Assembly: GCA_964507235.1 (NCBI GenBank)
Contig: CAZDPE010000129.1
Location: forward strand, 1 to 6,260
Length of the DNA: 6,260 bases
Source: Suilimivivens sp964507235
Lineage (GTDB): Bacteria > Bacillota > Clostridia > Lachnospirales > Lachnospiraceae
Direction: 5' to 3'
Shown here: positions 5,443-6,260 of the stretch, piece after piece
Layout: each line of letters starts with the position of its first letter
Position numbering within the stretch: the stretch's first letter is position 1
Made by a program: the position numbers and the translations under genes
Notes under the pieces: generated by a model
What the model was told of the DNA's origin: nothing
The model's input: only the letters and a program-made list of their open reading frames with translations
Database searches by the model: none

Positions 5443-6237
5443 CTATTTCTCAAGCACGCAGATTTTATTTGAGAGGTTTCTTATCAATTTAATTTTTCCA
5501 AGCACCCTGTAAATCGGAGCAATTTCTATCATACCTTCTACAAGGCTTCTGTCCTCTGTCCAATGTAAGGATGGAGCCAGATCTGACAGCTCCTGTCCGT
5601 TCCGGGCACCAAATGTAAATACGGCGCCGCTTTGCTGAATTGACTTTTCAAAATTCTTTTTGACAAATATAGGGTTAAGAATCTCCATGTATACTGTTAC
5701 TTTAGAAAAATTAGTATCAATAATTTTCAAAATTTGCTTTACATTATCTTTTTGCAAGTACATGGTCAGCCCCTCAACAATTACCAATACAGGCCTGCCG
5801 TCGGTTTCTATTTTATCCGTCCAGGCTTCATCCATTGCTGACGCTTCTATCAGCGTCACACGTTCATTTTCATTAATATATCTTTTTCTTACCTCCATCG
5901 TTACAGGCAAATCCAGATTATACCAGCGAATCTGTCCGTTATCTACTCGATAAAACCGTGTATCCATGCCGCAGGCAATGTTAATCACTGCGGCATCAGG
6001 ATGTGCCTGTATAAAAGCTTTGACCATACGGTCCAAAACAATAGTGCGGGCCACTACTCCGCTCGACATTGCCATATCCTTATCAGCCATTCCGAAGTCA
6101 TAATTCATTTTTTCCACAATTTCAACGGCTTTTGCATCATAAATCTTATGATCAGGTTTATTTGACTCCTTTGCCCGCGCATAAAGAGTCTGTAACATAG
6201 TTTCCGCAACTCCGCCGATTTTTTCTTTTTTGTCCAT
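5443..6237 (-). CDS. SAM-dependent methyltransferase, LCMT/TcmP family
   Basis: A complete 264-residue class I methyltransferase of the leucine carboxyl methyltransferase/TcmP (PPM1-like) family, whose members O-methylate carboxyl or other groups on proteins, polyketides and unknown small molecules. Family blocks in order are VVARTIVLDR (61-70), with the conserved Arg64; the SAM-binding motif VINIACGMDTRFYR (84-97); WYNLDLPVTMEVRKRY (105-120), with the acidic Asp109 and Pro111; EASAMDEAW (131-139); and VIVEGLTMYL (152-161). The N-terminal GVAETMLQTLYARA is also typical. No signal peptide or membrane segment is visible, so it is cytoplasmic. A purine-rich stretch (AAAGGAAAGGAAAA) precedes the ATG, giving a plausible but loosely placed ribosome binding site; its promoter lies outside the window. 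It is next to, but probably not tightly coupled with, the XRE-methyltransferase gene. The substrate cannot be inferred. Confidence 0.88.
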   Translation of the reverse strand: MDKKEKIGGVAETMLQTLYARAKESNKPDHKIYDAKAVEIVEKMNYDFGMADKDMAMSSGVVARTIVLDRMVKAFIQAHPDAAVINIACGMDTRFYRVDNGQIRWYNLDLPVTMEVRKRYINENERVTLIEASAMDEAWTDKIETDGRPVLVIVEGLTMYLQKDNVKQILKIIDTNFSKVTVYMEILNPIFVKKNFEKSIQQSGAVFTFGARNGQELSDLAPSLHWTEDRSLVEGMIEIAPIYRVLGKIKLIRNLSNKICVLEK

Positions 6238-6260
6238 AACTGCTTTTTCCTTTCCTTTCA

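Overview
The window looks like a piece of a low-to-moderate G+C Firmicute chromosome, most probably a gut-type Clostridia/Lachnospiraceae relative. Reasons: AT-rich intergenic DNA, strong AGGAGG-type ribosome binding sites before nearly every gene, all genes on one strand, and protein styles seen in that group (short Thermotoga/archaeal-type SAH hydrolase, MtaD deaminase, XRE-methyltransferase fusion). This is inferred from composition and protein flavour; there is no rRNA or other taxonomic marker.

Layout, read along the minus strand from right to left. (1) 6237-5443: a SAM-dependent methyltransferase of the LCMT/TcmP family. (2) A 130-bp gap whose left half carries -10-like boxes inside an inverted repeat. 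(3) 5312-4503: a single protein joining an N-terminal XRE helix-turn-helix to a C-terminal TehB-like SAM methyltransferase, closed by a perfect 11-bp hairpin terminator (4473-4500). (4) A short AT-rich promoter region (4380-4472) with repeats. (5) A compact four-gene operon with gaps of 23, 50 and 33 bp: a D-2-hydroxyacid dehydrogenase (4379-3423), the MtaD-type SAH/MTA/5'-deoxyadenosine deaminase (3399-2098), an adenosylhomocysteinase homologue (2047-797) and an orotate-PRTase-like protein (763-125). (6) The left 124 bp, where an open frame (95-1) runs off the edge and may start another gene.

Common theme: the methyltransferases make S-adenosylhomocysteine (SAH), and mtaD and ahcY act on SAH. 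The most interesting reading is that the two recycling enzymes act in series: MtaD deaminates SAH to S-inosylhomocysteine, and the AhcY homologue splits that into homocysteine and inosine, as reported for methanogens. Two residues in the predicted adenine pocket of the AhcY homologue differ from classical SAH hydrolases (Glu53 and Lys55 where human has Thr57 and Glu59), which fits but does not prove this. The PRTase-like protein has lost both acidic residues of the PRPP loop, so it is probably not an ordinary PRTase. No IS element, CRISPR array, tRNA, rRNA or recognisable riboswitch was seen.
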